Translations under genes and position numbers: made by a program
Shown: positions 1 through 14,199 of the stretch, piece after piece
How the letters are laid out: each line of letters opens with the position of its first letter
Position numbering within the stretch: the first letter of the stretch is position 1
Notes under the pieces: model-generated
What the model was told of the DNA's origin: nothing
What the model saw: only the letters and a program-made list of their open reading frames with translations
Databases searched by the model: none
NCBI RefSeq assembly: GCF_004027225.2
Contig: NC_044283.2
Span: 14,030,992-14,094,991 of the forward strand
DNA from: Strigops habroptila
Lineage: Eukaryota > Chordata > Aves > Psittaciformes > Psittacidae
Reading direction: 5' to 3'
DNA length: 64,000 bases

Positions 1-3000
1 TTCTCTGTTTCTATATATTTGCTTCAAAAAATAAACTGTGAGTCAGGAAATGCAAAGGCCTCCTGAGAAAGGAAGTGGGGAGAAGAAGAAGCAAAGATGA
101 GAACAGCAAGAAACAGAACAGTTAATACAAAGCACATTAATAAGTGGAGATGCTTTGGAGAGCTTCTCTCCTGGTTCATTCTAACTGTCATTTTTTTTAA
201 AACACTAGAATAGTTACTGCTTTAGATAGGATTGTTTTCCCTATTTTTAATGATCAATTTTGTTTTGGTTTGGTTTTGGTTTACCTTTTTAAGTGCCTTC
301 TCAAATATATTTAAAATGTAGAACTCACACAAACCCATGTTTCAATAGAAAAATAAACATTGTTAATACTGCTGGTAAGGATTTCATCCTTTTATTTTGG
401 TTGGTTTTATTTGTTTTTTTTAAAATCCCAAAAGACACTCCTAGCTGGGCTAATTTTTCCTATTTAGAAGTATGTCTTATTGAGATGTTCATTTGAAGAA
501 AAATGCTCTAAAGCTGTTTTAAGATGAAACCTGAAGGAAGCAAAGGGTTGGGGACTGGGGGATGTGAAACATCATCATATATTACACTTCTCTCTCTCTT
601 GGACAATTCCATCTTATTCTGGAACAGTGAGAGAATAGTTACATCTTTCCATATATTGACTAAAGTTACTGTGAGATGGATAGCAACTGCATTTGAACTT
701 GTATAACAGTGTGAGGTCTTTTACATTCTGTGATAGCAGATACGAAAACTACCTGCTGAAAACAGGAATGATTAAAGGCATTTTTTCAGCTGTGAATCTT
801 TTTGTTAATTATTAATTTTTTAACCTGAAGGTCTGAGCACCTTTTTCCTCTTGGATAAGAAAAAACTGTGAAGGAACGGTTATTATTTGAAGAACTCCTT
901 CATAAATGACCTAGAAGAATCGTGAGAGACTGTAAGGAACTTTTTTTTCCAGAAGTAGAGAAAACAAAGTCTATGTTCAAAAGTTCTTTGTAAAAGCTAG
1001 AGGCGATGAACAAACACAGTCTGTAAGCAATCAGATCAGCAGTCACCTCTATACTGATTCATGTCTGCAGTGACTGATCTCTCTGATATATAAAAAGGAT
1101 TTCAGCACTGGGAATGAGAATTTTACGGATGCCAAAATGGCTGTGACAGCCAAGAGGCAGAGGCAGCATGCAGCTTCCTGCCTCAATTATTTGCTGTCTG
1201 CTGGCTGGCATGGATGTATGTGATATATGCATGCTCTTTAGAGATCTGACACATCTAATGAATCTAATGAAATTTTCATCATCTTGAGCTTTCAGTACGG
1301 ACTCCTTTGGTTTTTTTAACATCAGAATACCTCAAAAATTCAAGAAAATGCCAGAAAACACTGGAAGCAAAGTGAGTTGGCAACATTCTCCTAATCTCGT
1401 CTGAGTCAGGCTTTTCTTACCAGCTAATTTGTACATATCGAAGTGAAATTCTACTACAAGTCATCCTATAAATAAAAACATTTTGAATAAAAAAGAAGAA
1501 CACAATTAAAATAGACAAGGATAAAGGCTAAAATTAGATTATTTGTATGTGTGTGTTTGAACATGAAATACAAATCTTCTACATTGTTCAAATGGTGCTG
1601 CTCAATAAGGAGAAATTGCTGTGAGTTCACATTCAGCTGAAGTTTGCATGCTTCACTAGGTTCTAAGTTGTATTAAGTGAAGATTGCACTTTAAATATTT
1701 AAAGTAATGTTAAAAGGGGAAAAATGTTAACATATTAACAGGTTAGTATAGGGCTGTCCATATCCTCTGAGAAGGAAATGAGGAATATTTTCCCTCTAAC
1801 TGCACCAAACAGCTGTTGTGAGAGGCACCACATCAAAGAGGCTGAGCAGTAACATGAGCAGGCAATTTCTATGGAAACATCAGGTCAGATTTAATCACAA
1901 GACCTCAAAATTGAGTGCTCTTGGCTGAGAAGCATGGTCAGTGAAGCTGGGAATAAATTAATTCAATGTAAGTCTTCTAGTGAAACCCCTGTTGACTCAT
2001 TAGTAACGATTAAATCTACCCTTTACATCAAATACTGTATGATAGGGCTTACTTACTGTTGTCTAAGTGCCCTAAGACTCAGCTCTGAAAGAAATTGCCC
2101 TCACCACAGCTTTCAGCACTTCAGAAGCTGAGTTTGGCCTTATATCTATTACTAATTAATTTGAAAAATTTTCTAGAAAATGAAGGCTTTGATTTCTTTT
2201 AAATTTACCTTTTAAAACAGGTCTTCTGAGGAGTTTTGTGATGCAGCTTTCCTTCTACGAGAGAGAACGTGGTTGTTTGCATACTCTGTGTGGCACTGAT
2301 ATATCCCTAGGTGCTTCCAAATGGCTCAAAGCACACTGGGTGATCTGTCCACCAGCTTCACCAGCTTAGGGGAGCACTGAGCCAACAAGGACTTTCTCCT
2401 TGTTTCACCTGAGGTAGCTCAGTCATCGGTATTTGGCACTGCAATGCTCTGGGCAGATCCACAGTGAGACACAAGCAGAAGACCAATGATTTTGTTACAC
2501 ACAGGCTCAAAAATTACTGGAACTTGTTAAGCATAATCTGAGTTTCCTAACAGCAAAGAATTTACCTGGGTGTAAACATGGGCCCGGCTGTCACTTACAG
2601 CTCTGAGTCACACGACATTGAGTTCTCATTTAAGTAGATTTGTATCTTACATACAAATATGAAGTACACTTCTACAGAAAGAAGGACAGGAAGTGAAGAG
2701 GTCTTTCACATTTGTACAAAATTTAAAGCAACAGGATCTTGGATTTGTGATTCCATGATTTGTGATGGATAATGAAATTCAAATGAATGAAAATCAGATT
2801 ACTTCATATGAATCCTAGGCCTATTGAAACCAATGGACATTTTGTTACTGGCATCAATTACATAACGACTTCTGCATTTTTTCTTACATTTTGGATAAAA
2901 CACAATCTTTCAGCTCAATTTGAAAAGTAGTGGGAAGGGAACTCAATAAACTGCAAATTTGGAGCTTTCTTTATCTGCTTCTTTGTTAAACTTGGTTAAC

Positions 3001-5654
3001 TGGAACCTTTAAAATTCAGGATGGCATAAACAAGGATGAAAATATAAAATTATGGGCCCATTTGAGATAAACAACTGATTTGATACAAATTATTCGTAGA
3101 GTCTTACAGCTGTCTAGCTATGATAAAAGCATATATAGCTGTGCATTTTTGAGTGCTGCAAAGTACAGGCTTATTTCTGCAGACCCCTGGATTTCTTCAT
3201 GGGCTTTCAGAAACACTTCCTTTCCTTCCCTAAAGAGCTTACCACCTCAGATGGAAAGGAAGAAGGTAAGTTTCAGGAGATTCCTTGCCTACTCTTATAG
3301 GAACACTTTGTTTGGAGGAAAGAGTCACTTCAGAAGCTTGCACTGAAAGATGCCTCCAAACATAAAAGAACCCTCTTTTGTTCAGAGAGGATATTTCTTT
3401 GGGTTCAGAGTCCCTTTGTAGAGGTGTCAGCTATTTCATTGTCAGTCAGAGGTAAAAGGCCATCTGACACCAGATATTTTACTGGAAAGCTTATGCTAGG
3501 AAACTGCAGAGAACCTTTGTAACTCATCGGTTTTCCAGTACTATCCCATATGCTAGCACCAAGTGAGAGCACAGAGGTGGGTCCAGTCAATTACAGAGGG
3601 TGAAGTTTATATGAAACAAGGTATGACAGTATGTGTGCCAGTTCCCTCCTTTCTAACAGATTTTAGAATAATACCACATTGTAAATCCATAGACAAATGT
3701 TAGAGGCAGCTGCATGTAATCTCCAAAGATGCCAGTGAGGTTCCTTGGTTAAAATTAGGAATAGAACTTCAAAATTGTAGATGTTTGCACTCCTGTCTCA
3801 AAAGGCTCAAAATTTGTGCTGATTTGTGCTGATTTTTCTTTAAAAAAGAAAGCAGAAGGTGGAGTATGTATTCCTTTGTCATATCTAGGATAAGGCTTCA
3901 GCAGTATTTAGCAAAAGCTTAACCGTTGAACCCAAACCACTGTAGTAGATGTGAAATAATTGCAGAAGCAATAAAGTGGCATGTTCCAAACCTTTGCATC
4001 TTGTCATAGATGGGGACAGTTACTAGGGACAGTCTTGGGTTGGTCATAGCAATAAGAAAAAATGTTATAATGTATCGATACACTAAAAAACACACAAAAG
4101 TCATCGCTCTTGTTTACTCGTAAGTCCAAGTTTTAAAAACTGTACCTCTTACTCTCATGTTTTTTATTTAACAGTTCATTACTGTTATGAGTCCCTTGCA
4201 GTTGAAAGTCATGGTACTGGAATTGGGATGGGCTAACATTTACTCTCCTGACTTACTTGCAGAGGGCACCTCTGTTGCAAAATTAATAACCTGATAACCT
4301 GGCTTGGCATTGCCACCGCATATTTAACCTCAATACTCACCTTAACCTTGCTGTGCCATAGTTGCTCAAAGATGCCATAGCTTTACCTCACTTCAGATTT
4401 CTGTTGCTACTTTTCACAGGTAAGACCTCAAAGTTTTTCTCTGCTGTTGTGTTTTTGAGGCAGGTGAAAACCAAACCACACACATGGACAAGGAGCCTGG
4501 TTTGCTCTTAAAGAAGCACTTTTTGGTGTTATTTCTTGTTATGTCTAGATGATTGTTTTTATTAAAGGCTGCATGAGCTGTGTTCATAATAGTGACAGCA
4601 GGACTCAATCCGGCTATTTAAAAATGTGTTAAACTACAAGGCACCCGGACTTTTAGAGAAGACAGGCTGATCCTGTTGTGCAGTGAGTGGGGCATTAGGG
4701 ACCAGTGAAGTGCCTTGACCTATTTAGTCACCAGGCTGCAGAGGGGAGACCATGCTCTGATTCTGCTGGGAAAGCATTCTTACATTTAACTCTGTTCTCG
4801 TGTTCAATATTCAAGACCCATTGTGAGAAACATTTCATAACCTAAGACATAGCAAACTGGGTTGAAATCTGCAGCAGAAGCCTTGAATACATGAGAAGGC
4901 CAGGAAGGCTGTTGTGTGCAGTAGCATGGCTTTCAGAAAAAAGAATTCCTCCCTTTTTATTGAATAACATGGTCATGGGCAGCACCCCAGTTAGTTACTT
5001 AAAGATTAAATGCTATTGACTTGCTGCTAGTTCATGGTTTTGATCTGGTCACAGATGTTTTGTGCTCAGTGCTGTTATGAATCAAACTGGAGCTGAGTAT
5101 GAACTGGGAAATTTAGGACACATTGGCAAAGTAGGTCTTTCAAAAATACAAGAAAATAAATACCAAACAGTATGGTAGGCTGCGTTGCCAAGAATCCCAA
5201 AAGGCAGTTCACAGTCTGTGAACAGTCTTTCCAAGGAACTGGCAGGTTCAGCAAGACCAATCTAGACCATGATAGACTCATGACTATGACAAAGTCATGA
5301 CTAAGACTCCGTATTTCCAAAATTGTTTTCCCGGACAAAGGAATTGAAAATATTTTTACTAACTTAATTTAAAACCACAAACAATACTCCACAAATGGGT
5401 AAATATTCTTTCTGGGGTCTCTGATGTGGAATCATGGAGTACACAGACTCCCAAGATCAGCACTGCTGGAGTTATTAGTCTTACTCAAAGACACTCGAAG
5501 AGTTTGGCTTGAGGATGATGGAAAGGACAAGTTTTCTCGTACAAAGAGGCAATATGAGATGATAACTAAAAGTTGTGCATGAGTGTCAGGAGGAAATATT
5601 TATGCTACTGTTATGATGTCTAGTCATGATCTAGGCACAGCAAGTGGCTGTAGG
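1..5654. other. Intergenic, no gene recognised
   Basis: AT-rich sequence without a convincing coding exon or recognisable repeat body. A short GGTTTT/GGTTT tract lies near 262-282. All open frames are short and lack protein-like composition. Confidence 0.6.
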
Positions 5655-5732
5655 TTGCCCTGCTTGAGCAGAGGGTTTGGACAAGATGATGTCCAAACAT
5701 CCCTTCCAACATCAACCACTCTATGATTCTGT
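5655..5732 (+). mobile_element. CR1 3'-tail fragment
   Basis: The sequence contains GGTTGCCCTGCTTGAGCAG, then GGACAAGATGATGTCC and TCTATGATTCTGT, which are CR1 3'-end blocks in forward orientation. Only about 80 bp are kept. Confidence 0.85.
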
Positions 5733-8723
5733 ATAAATACTATAAATACTAAAAAAGAATGATTATTTTTAAGAATCAAGTTATTTTAATGGCTGTGGCA
5801 AAACCATAGAGAAAAGAGCATGAGGAAACAGAAACAAAATATTGGCTCTATGTTTTTGCTTGATCAATGACTGTGTTCCTTCAGTTTTTATGTCAGCATA
5901 ATTTGACTGAAACCAGCTTATTCTGGTATCTCTGGGGATTCTACATCCAGCCAGTTCCTTGTCTAGCAGTTTGTTACAGAATCAAGGAAGCTCCTGTGAT
6001 GTTTAAGTAGCTTAGTCCTTCGTTCAGTGTTGGTGCTTTTAAGGGAAAAGACAGAATTATTCCATCACCATCCACTCTTTTTATTTATTTATTAAATAAC
6101 TTATTGTTCCAAGAAATTCCATCTTTGGTCAATGAAAAGCTCCTCTCTGCCTGCCAGGAAAGCATGTGACTTTTTCATGGGTTTGGGAGACCAGGGTGCA
6201 AATATGTGTCAGATCTTACTAGGTTTGGGACTCTAGGTCCCATTTCTGTACTGGTTCTTAATCTGGGCTGGAATCACCTTCTCCCTAAATCAGAACTGCT
6301 GCTTGACACAGTTACAAGGTACGGGTGTGCTGCTGAACAACAGGGAGAGGCACTATAGTGACTGTCGGTATGTGACATGGTTTTGACCTGTCCCAGTTAG
6401 CCTACTATGAGATGATAACTGTGCCCAGTCTGGAAGACAGCAGACTACAAGAACCGTTCACAGTAGGCATTATGAACAAAAGTGTGTCATGTTTGGCTTC
6501 TCCACCCTACACAGTCCTCCAGCACCATCCCAGCAGATTTTGCACCCACAGGTGATCCCTGAAAGTATGCAACACACCCAGGTCATGTCACATTATCAAA
6601 CTATGTCCCTAATGGGTTGCAACACATCTCTTCTATTATTCCAGACATGTTGAACTCAAAATTGTGTCTTAGGAACCCAGAAACTGTAATGCTCAGGAGA
6701 GGTAGAAATCCAAGCACTATGTGGTGTGGACATGAATAAACTGTTCCACTTTGACCCTGCATTATCTTGTAGTATGTAGCTGGCCCTGCTTTATTTTGCA
6801 GTATGTGTGTGGCCATGGGGTCTTTCACCTCCAGGCTTGTTGGTGCCAGTGAGAGCAAGAAATAATATTTCTGCTGTGGGTAGAGGGAGGGATCAATCTT
6901 GTTAAGCACCAGACAGTGGTGTAGTTTTATCACCTGAAAACTTAAGATGTAACAAGACATTCCTGGGTGAAATTTAAATGCCTTTGATATGCATCAGGCC
7001 AAATTCGATGATCTAATTGTTCCTTCTGACCTTAACTTTGATGAGATGTGCCATGCAGGAGCACTGGGAAGCAAACTACAGCCCATGGAAGAGTGGCCTG
7101 GATTGTTTCCTTCAGCAATTTTTTTAGCATGACACATTACTATCTTCTCAGGTAATGAATGTCAGGGGAAGCCTTTTCTTGCCTAAGAAAAGAAATTATA
7201 TGATTTACGAGAAAAGAAGTATTAACACAGCACTGTGTTAAATAAGGTAACAGCAACATAACATCTAGTAAAATACTCTTGTAAAAACTCCTGGCATGCA
7301 GCAATGGTTATAATGTAGGTGTTATCTTAGGTGTAACATGATGGTACTGATTGCAAAAGAGACATGGAAACTGTGATCATGTTGTACAACTAACAGGAAA
7401 TTGCTCAGCTTAGAGCACGCAAACGAAAAGCTCTCTTCCGTAGTCAAATAAACCTGACTAAATCGTCAGGATATCATCAATTGCACTTGATGAATGGGCA
7501 CTTACACTGTGCAGAAAACAATTTTGGCAAAGCAGCACACTGGCACAATACCAATCCTGCCATGCTTGTGAGGCAGGCGCGTGTGACTCAGCAAAGAAAT
7601 ACAGTGGTGATGATACGCTCCTCTTCTACGAAGACCATTTGAAGTGAGACCTCTCGTGCTCTGAATGGGAGGTGGGCACACGTCAGCACATCTCCAAAGG
7701 GTAATCCTCCCCAGATACTCATAATGTGGCTGCTGGTGGACATTTGGCCTCTCTTTTTGTATTGAAAGGGCAAGTACTAATATCAAACAAGAGAGACAAT
7801 ACAGCAAAACAAGGAGTTACATGGACAAATAAATAGTGCAAACCAGTTCTACGTACTTTAAATAATACATACTGAACTAGCATCCTGCTGGTCACAAAAC
7901 CATGTCACCTAAGTATTTGATACTTCCTGCATTAGCCAATAATGAATTCATGTAAAAATGCAGGAAGAAGATTTTTAGGTATAGAATTCTAATTTTTAAG
8001 AAGTTGCGTTCCAGCACACATACCAGTAAGTGCATTGTTGTTATTACAGGGCCTGAGTAGGTCATGGTAAAGAAGGATTTTACAGCTGAAGAATTTTAAG
8101 CTATTGTCTTCTGCGTAAAAGAGTATTAGAAATATAAATTAACCGATCTTTTTAAGAGCTTATCTCTTTAAAATTCTAGTTTCTATGGAGAAATCAAATG
8201 ACTATATGTTGAATTAGGACAATTATGATTTTTATATTAATCCCTCTTAGAAGCATAAAATTTTTTATGCTGTCCTCATAATCTAATAATCTAAAGTTTA
8301 ATGATTTAATGTGAACTTCACAAAACCCAATGCCAAAACAGACAAATGTATTTATATTCAAAAAGGGTGTCTATTATACTTATTAGAATCTGGCACCATT
8401 TAGAAAACCACTCCTAGGAGATGTTATCTTTGACACTCAGATTCCCATTATCCAAACTTGCTTTTCTTTTCCCTAAAAATATCCAGAAAGTTAAAAATAC
8501 TTGACAGAGCAATTACATTTGTTGATTGCACACTACATCCTAATACCCAGTATTTCAGCATTGCTGTGTAATGTATGTTGCAGGTATCCCAGAGGTTGTG
8601 GTAGTGTGCTCCCCTCACACACACCCCTGACCTTTATTTCCCATAGCTCTGCTCAAGTGATAACCACCAGTGGTGGTGGTAATGGATGCGTCTGGGTCAT
8701 GATGGCCACATCCAGCTGAAACT
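5733..8723. other. Intergenic, no gene recognised
   Basis: No gene, RNA or clear mobile element seen. The 119-codon frame at 6601-6960 (minus) has no recognisable domain and lies in unremarkable sequence. Confidence 0.6.
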
Positions 8724-9360
8724 GGGGGAGACAGATAACAACACAATAGCCAAGGGCTAATCTGAAAAAGTGGTGCACCACCCCCCAGGCATAGTCCTGG
8801 CCAAGGGCTGACTCAATCCAGGTTTCTGTAGTTGGTATGCATACATGACTGTGAGTCAGTTATCCTACTCCATAACTAGTGGACAGCCAAGGGCCCGCTG
8901 AGCTCTCCTGCATGGCAGGGACTGCACACGAGGATCTCGCCTCAAGCGGGGAACACCTCTCAAGGTTACTTCTTGAGCTTGAGAGATTCCTTGCCGCAAC
9001 AGATTCTTGGTGACTAACAGCATGCTAAACTTTGAAATCTTAGCTAAGTGCTATAAAGGATTGATTGTGCATGTACAATCCTTGAGACATAAACCACGGA
9101 CCAAATCTGGGACAAAGTCTGGATCCAGCCACACCTAGACTCCTCTCTGAGAAGTTTAGAGCACAAGGGGGTCCTTTCTGAACTTCATGACTCCATAAGA
9201 AGGTTTCCCTGTCAGTTTTGTCTGATTCTATCCTCTATGCAGTAAATAATCAAGTGTACTTTGCTATCAAATCTTGTTAAACCACTGTCACATTTACTAA
9301 TATACTTTATTAAATCACTGTTTTACATCAATAAACATATTGCTGCTTCTCTCTGAGGAG
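8724..9360 (+). mobile_element. Probable retroviral solo LTR (boundaries uncertain)
   Basis: The block looks unlike its flanks and ends with LTR-like features: a TCTGAGAAGTTTAGAGC segment, TTTGCTATCAAATCTTGTT, two successive TAAACCAC/TAAATCAC motifs, and AATAAACATATTGCTGCTTC as a possible R/U5 polyadenylation region. I recognise the ending as resembling avian ERV LTRs, but I cannot confirm the family, the TG...CA ends or a target-site duplication. There is no internal retroviral coding sequence beside it. Confidence 0.4.
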
Positions 9361-12300
9361 TGAAGTGCGTTACTCCATCCTTGACAGAGGTTAATACTTG
9401 TATTAGTTTAGTGCCAAGGTGATACAACGGCTTGAAAGCAATGATACCTGGGAAAGCAAACTCACCACTGTTTAAATAATGACTCAAAGCCAGTCTTACG
9501 TTTCCATGTATTGCCAGGCAGAAGGAAAAGATGTCAAAAAAAGGATTGGCCCATAAACGTGATATCTGTCCTGCAGTGCTGGGTGGATGCTGCATTCCAC
9601 TAAACCCTCCATGGATATGGGAAAAAAGCAGCAGTAGGAGCACATGGTGTACTTTCTCTCAAACTTTCCTTTCATAAACCTGGCAGTAGCTTATTAACTT
9701 TGGAACAGAAATGGGGTGAATCTTGCTGTGCATCTTCAATCTTATGGAAGAGAGTGCATTCATCCGGTCGTTCAGACACTACTCCAAAAGAGTAGTGTCT
9801 CAAGAAGGAGATGCGATGACCTAAAGACTTTAAATTAAGTAGTTTCTATCTCTGAGAGCATTTCCAAAGGTCTAGCAGGACCTTGCGATGCCAAGCTAAG
9901 ACCCTCTGGGAACCAAAACAGTCACATTGGAGCTAGTGAGTGCTGGCTTGTGATATTGTTTCTTTTTGTGGAACACACAGAATGGGAAAGCAAGCACATG
10001 GGCACCCAGTCATACACCTAATCTGTATAAGGAATAAAATAGACATCTATCAGAAACGCTCTGAGAAGCAGAGGCCTGGTTTTTGGAAGGCTGATCTTAG
10101 GGAGGTCCTTTTCAAAGATACACTACTCAAAAGCCATGGTCTGGCTAGACGCTGGCAAAAAATAGCAGATTCTTATCGTTGTCAGTGTTGAAAACTGTAT
10201 CAAACAAAATCCGAGAACTTCTTGGAGAAGACAGAGCAGTCTGTCTGAGCTGGATATTTTCTGCTATTCGCTATTAAAAAATGCTCTCTTTCAGCCATTT
10301 GCCCATATGGCTGTGCAACGGTGACTATTCTCTGCAGTTGGGCTGCTGTTGAGAAGGAATGGTAAAGAACCCTTGAACTCGTTAACAGCCGAAATAGTGG
10401 GAACTGATAACAGTTGATGATATAGGTGGCCCCCACCCAAGCTCCCAGTTATTTTTTCTGGAAATACAGAAGTGCCAGGTAAGATACACAAAACTGAGAT
10501 TGCACAAAACCGAGATTGCACAAAACCTGCATCCCAATCTCAATTGCTACAACAGGAACCTGACTCAAAAATGCAGCTGTGTTTGCTTCTTCCTTAAAAT
10601 GCACACTGTTGGCACATGGAAAGAGCTTTGACTCTAGATTATAACACAAATGCGAACTATGGCCTTTCAGATAAACTTTCATCTTCTGGAAAATATTTGT
10701 AAACAAATCTGGACAACTCTATATAGTCTCCTCTGGATACACGGGCAAACTGTCTCCCTCTGTCCCCAGGTGAATGCCCTGCAGACCCTGGCACTCTCCC
10801 CATGGGGCCTGCCAGCTCATGTGCCTGCCTTTGGCGCTCTCATTGTCTCCACCAAAGGTGTCCTGGTAGGGAGAGAGCAGGCACAGCCCCTCCATCCCAC
10901 CAGCATGCTCTGCAGGGACCAGGGTGCCATAGGCCAGGCAGGGCTAGCTGGCAACCTTTCTCCTTGCTGCCCAGCCAGCTGCTGGGGCACAGAGCCTTGC
11001 TCACACTAGACATGCAAATCAAGCAGCTATATGGTCCAGCACAGTGCCTGGATGTGCTCTCTCGGACTTGACCTTGACAACCCAGCATGATCAAACCAGT
11101 CAGCTGCCCACAAAACCCAGCTGCACTCCTCTGCCAAGGAGTGTAATCTAACAACCTTGAAAGACCTTTCCTTCATATCAGTCCTTTGTTGGCTCAGCTG
11201 GCCATTGACTCTGGCACAGTCCAGCTGTGACGTTCTATGTGCATTCGTGGTTATCAGGGCAGGGTCAGCAACTCTCTCTGGTTCCAGCTCTTCATACAAC
11301 TGATTTATACACAACCTTGTTACACACTCATTGACTCTGTTAACCTGGACATTAATAAATCAAGCTGTGTTGGCCACAATAAAGAGGAATTGATTTAACT
11401 TGTTTTGCTGGTAAGTCATATATTATCTGGTCCCCTGATAAATAAAGGCTCAGTTGTTCATATTTTGTTTCAGTATCAAAGCCACTGTACAAACCTCCAT
11501 TGTTTTCAGCTTTGAGTTTTACCTAACTGATCAAGCACTTCATTGATTCTTTCAACACTGTTCAACCCCCAGAGTGACCACAGTGCCAAAGCTCCAGTGC
11601 ATGCATCTTCCACCAGCTCCTCTCGCCTGCCTTGCGAACTGAAGACTCATCATCTTGTCTTTGATACAAGTTTGGTCAGGCATCACTTTCTCTGCTCTTG
11701 TACGGAAAGATTGTTAAAGACTTGCCCTTAAACATAGGCATATAAATATAGTAAAAATTTATTAATGCATATTTCTGACACTGCCTACCCTTCATCTCTT
11801 TATTTCTTTTTGCCTGTTTAAGTTCCAGCCCCCTTAGTGGCCCTTTTCTATATAGTATGTAATAGAACTGTCTTTGGCAATACACTGGTCTGACATGATG
11901 GACTATCAACTCCTTGTCAAAGTCTTCTTCCCCATTAGACATACTGACTTGCTCCGTGGGCCTTTGCTCACTGGTAGTGCTGGGTAAATGAGGAGCAGCA
12001 GAAGAGAGCTGAGCACTGCATATGGACCTAACCAAGATGTGACTTGTCAACTATCCTGGCTACTTGTGTGTGCTGCAGGCAGCAATCACACACGGGAACC
12101 GCTAAATCATTTCCAAATCAGGAATAATTGCCAAGTGTCAGTCTGGATAGGGCAGTCCGCTGGAAATAGTGGGGAAAGCCGGAGATGCACAGGCAGTGCT
12201 GCTCTGCCACCTGGTGCTGGAGCCCTGTCCTGGCAGGTTACCGCAGCCACCCTCCCTCCGGCCATGGCACTCATAGCTGGGTCAAACCTGGCACCCAGTG

Positions 12301-14199
12301 CCGCTCCTGGCATCGCATCTGGCAGCCTAAGAAATACGTGCACCAGATTACTACATGTAACTATAAAAATGCTCTTTAATCCTTTGTGACTTCTAATACT
12401 AATAGTTATCATTCGTCTTTGTACAGGGCCGTGCTGGTGACTAAACCATTTCCTAGAATGGGCTAACTACTGCTAGCAAAGATGTACCTACTAGCTAGGC
12501 ATTTTTGGACATTTATAGGCATTATTTTCATTCTTAACGCATAAGTCTAAAAAGTATCAAATATGTACATGTTTGCTCTGATTAGGTGTGCTCTTAACCC
12601 CTTCCTTACCTCGATCTTTCTATTTTACATTTTCATATGATGCAGGTGTTTCTGTAGCTGCAAACTGAGGCACAGCTTAGTCTGCTGCACGCACTAAAGA
12701 TCTGGGTTTTAACTGCTTGGAAGTGGATTCTTCATGAAAATTATAAAAAATACTCAGCAGAAGGGACTGTTTTGCACCTCCAAACAGATGCTGTTGAGAA
12801 GGCTATAGAAAGACTGTGTCTAAATACCTTATGCTCTAACTTATTTGGCTGCAGCCACTTCCCCACATGATTTTCCCCATCCCAGAATCACTACCCCTGC
12901 CTTGTGGGGTTTTACCCACACCTCTAGAGTCTCTGCACTAATAGTGACACTGAGACTCTAGCAGAACAGCAGCAAGCCAGTGCTGCCCCTCCCATGTCAG
13001 TGGACATGTGATGGACCTTCAGAGGCAGCTTACACAGCAAGCGCCTGAGTTCTGTATGGACCATGCACAGGTTGCAGGCTGCATATAGGCAACAGGGTAC
13101 AGGAAACAAAAGTTACGTAAACCAACAGAGACATGTGTGTGATGTCTCGCCTGTCTTCAGAGCATGTGAATCACAGCATAGACACCTGTTAGCACTTATT
13201 TGGCCTAAATGTTCACCCTGGCTACTCTGAGGAGACTTCCCCCTTCCCATTTTAATGCTTGCAAGCTTTTGGGGGTAAAGCAAATCAACAGGCGAACACT
13301 GAGACCTGGCTGACCATGTTAAGCAACACTCAGGTAGTCAGGTCCTCTGACAGCCCAGCCTGAATAGTGTTGATAAGCCATGTTTTCAGGGGTTGCTAAA
13401 TACAGATGGCTCATTTGTTCACGTGGAACGAACTTGCTGGCAATCCTGCAGACAAGGCAATCAGGAATGACAAGGGTTTTTGGGTACCCAGAAAAATTCC
13501 CTTTTGGTGTCAGGGATAAACTACTTCAAACTTTTATCTTTCTGAAAGGGAAATCAGAGCTGACCGACACAGACACTAAGGGCTGGCTGCCCAAAGCACA
13601 AGCTGTCTGGTCTGAAGCACCAGTAAATGACCCTGCTGCAGATGCCCACAGGTAGTATACTTAGCTGCCAGCTAACCTACAGAATGGGAAGAGAAAACAG
13701 CTAAGCCTGCATTGTGTTCTGTCTTATAGAGAGCTAGTGTGAACCATGAACTGCAGAACTTCATTAACCTACAGCGATTGATGAATCTCCTCTCATCAGG
13801 ATGTAATTGCCATTACAGCTACATGACTGAATATTCATAAATAAAGACAGCAATGAGCTTGTAACAGAGGCATATTCCTCAAACTCGATATGCTTCCTGC
13901 AAGTCCCAGGCTACTAGCCCATAAAAAACCTCACAGTTTCTTCTACTGTCTCTGCTTTAATAGGGAATTGTGGCAGTGCTTCAGGTATTTATAACAGTGC
14001 ACAATGCTTTTTTTTCTCTTGAATTTTTCAAGGAAAAGTGGGGGCCTGTTGTTAAATGGGGGAAATAACCTGGCTCCAGGTAATAGAAAAAGCTCAAGTA
14101 CTCAACCCATTTTAGCCTTAGTTTTCACAGACAGGCCTGCTTCCGGACCTCTGTGTGTGCCAGTGCGCTCTGGAGAGGAGAGGGGCAGCCACCAGGAGG
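9361..14199. other. Intergenic, with two GC-richer patches
   Basis: Mostly AT-rich, with GC-richer patches at about 10.75-11.25 kb and 12.15-12.35 kb. In each patch several frames on both strands are open at once, which points to composition and not to coding. An old LTR or other repeat is possible at 10.7-11.45 kb but could not be identified. Confidence 0.5.

Noticed and set aside
10650-11314. Overlapping open frames on both strands (up to 119 codons)
   Set aside because: Four frames are open at once in a GC-richer patch, which points to composition and not to coding. No domain was seen.
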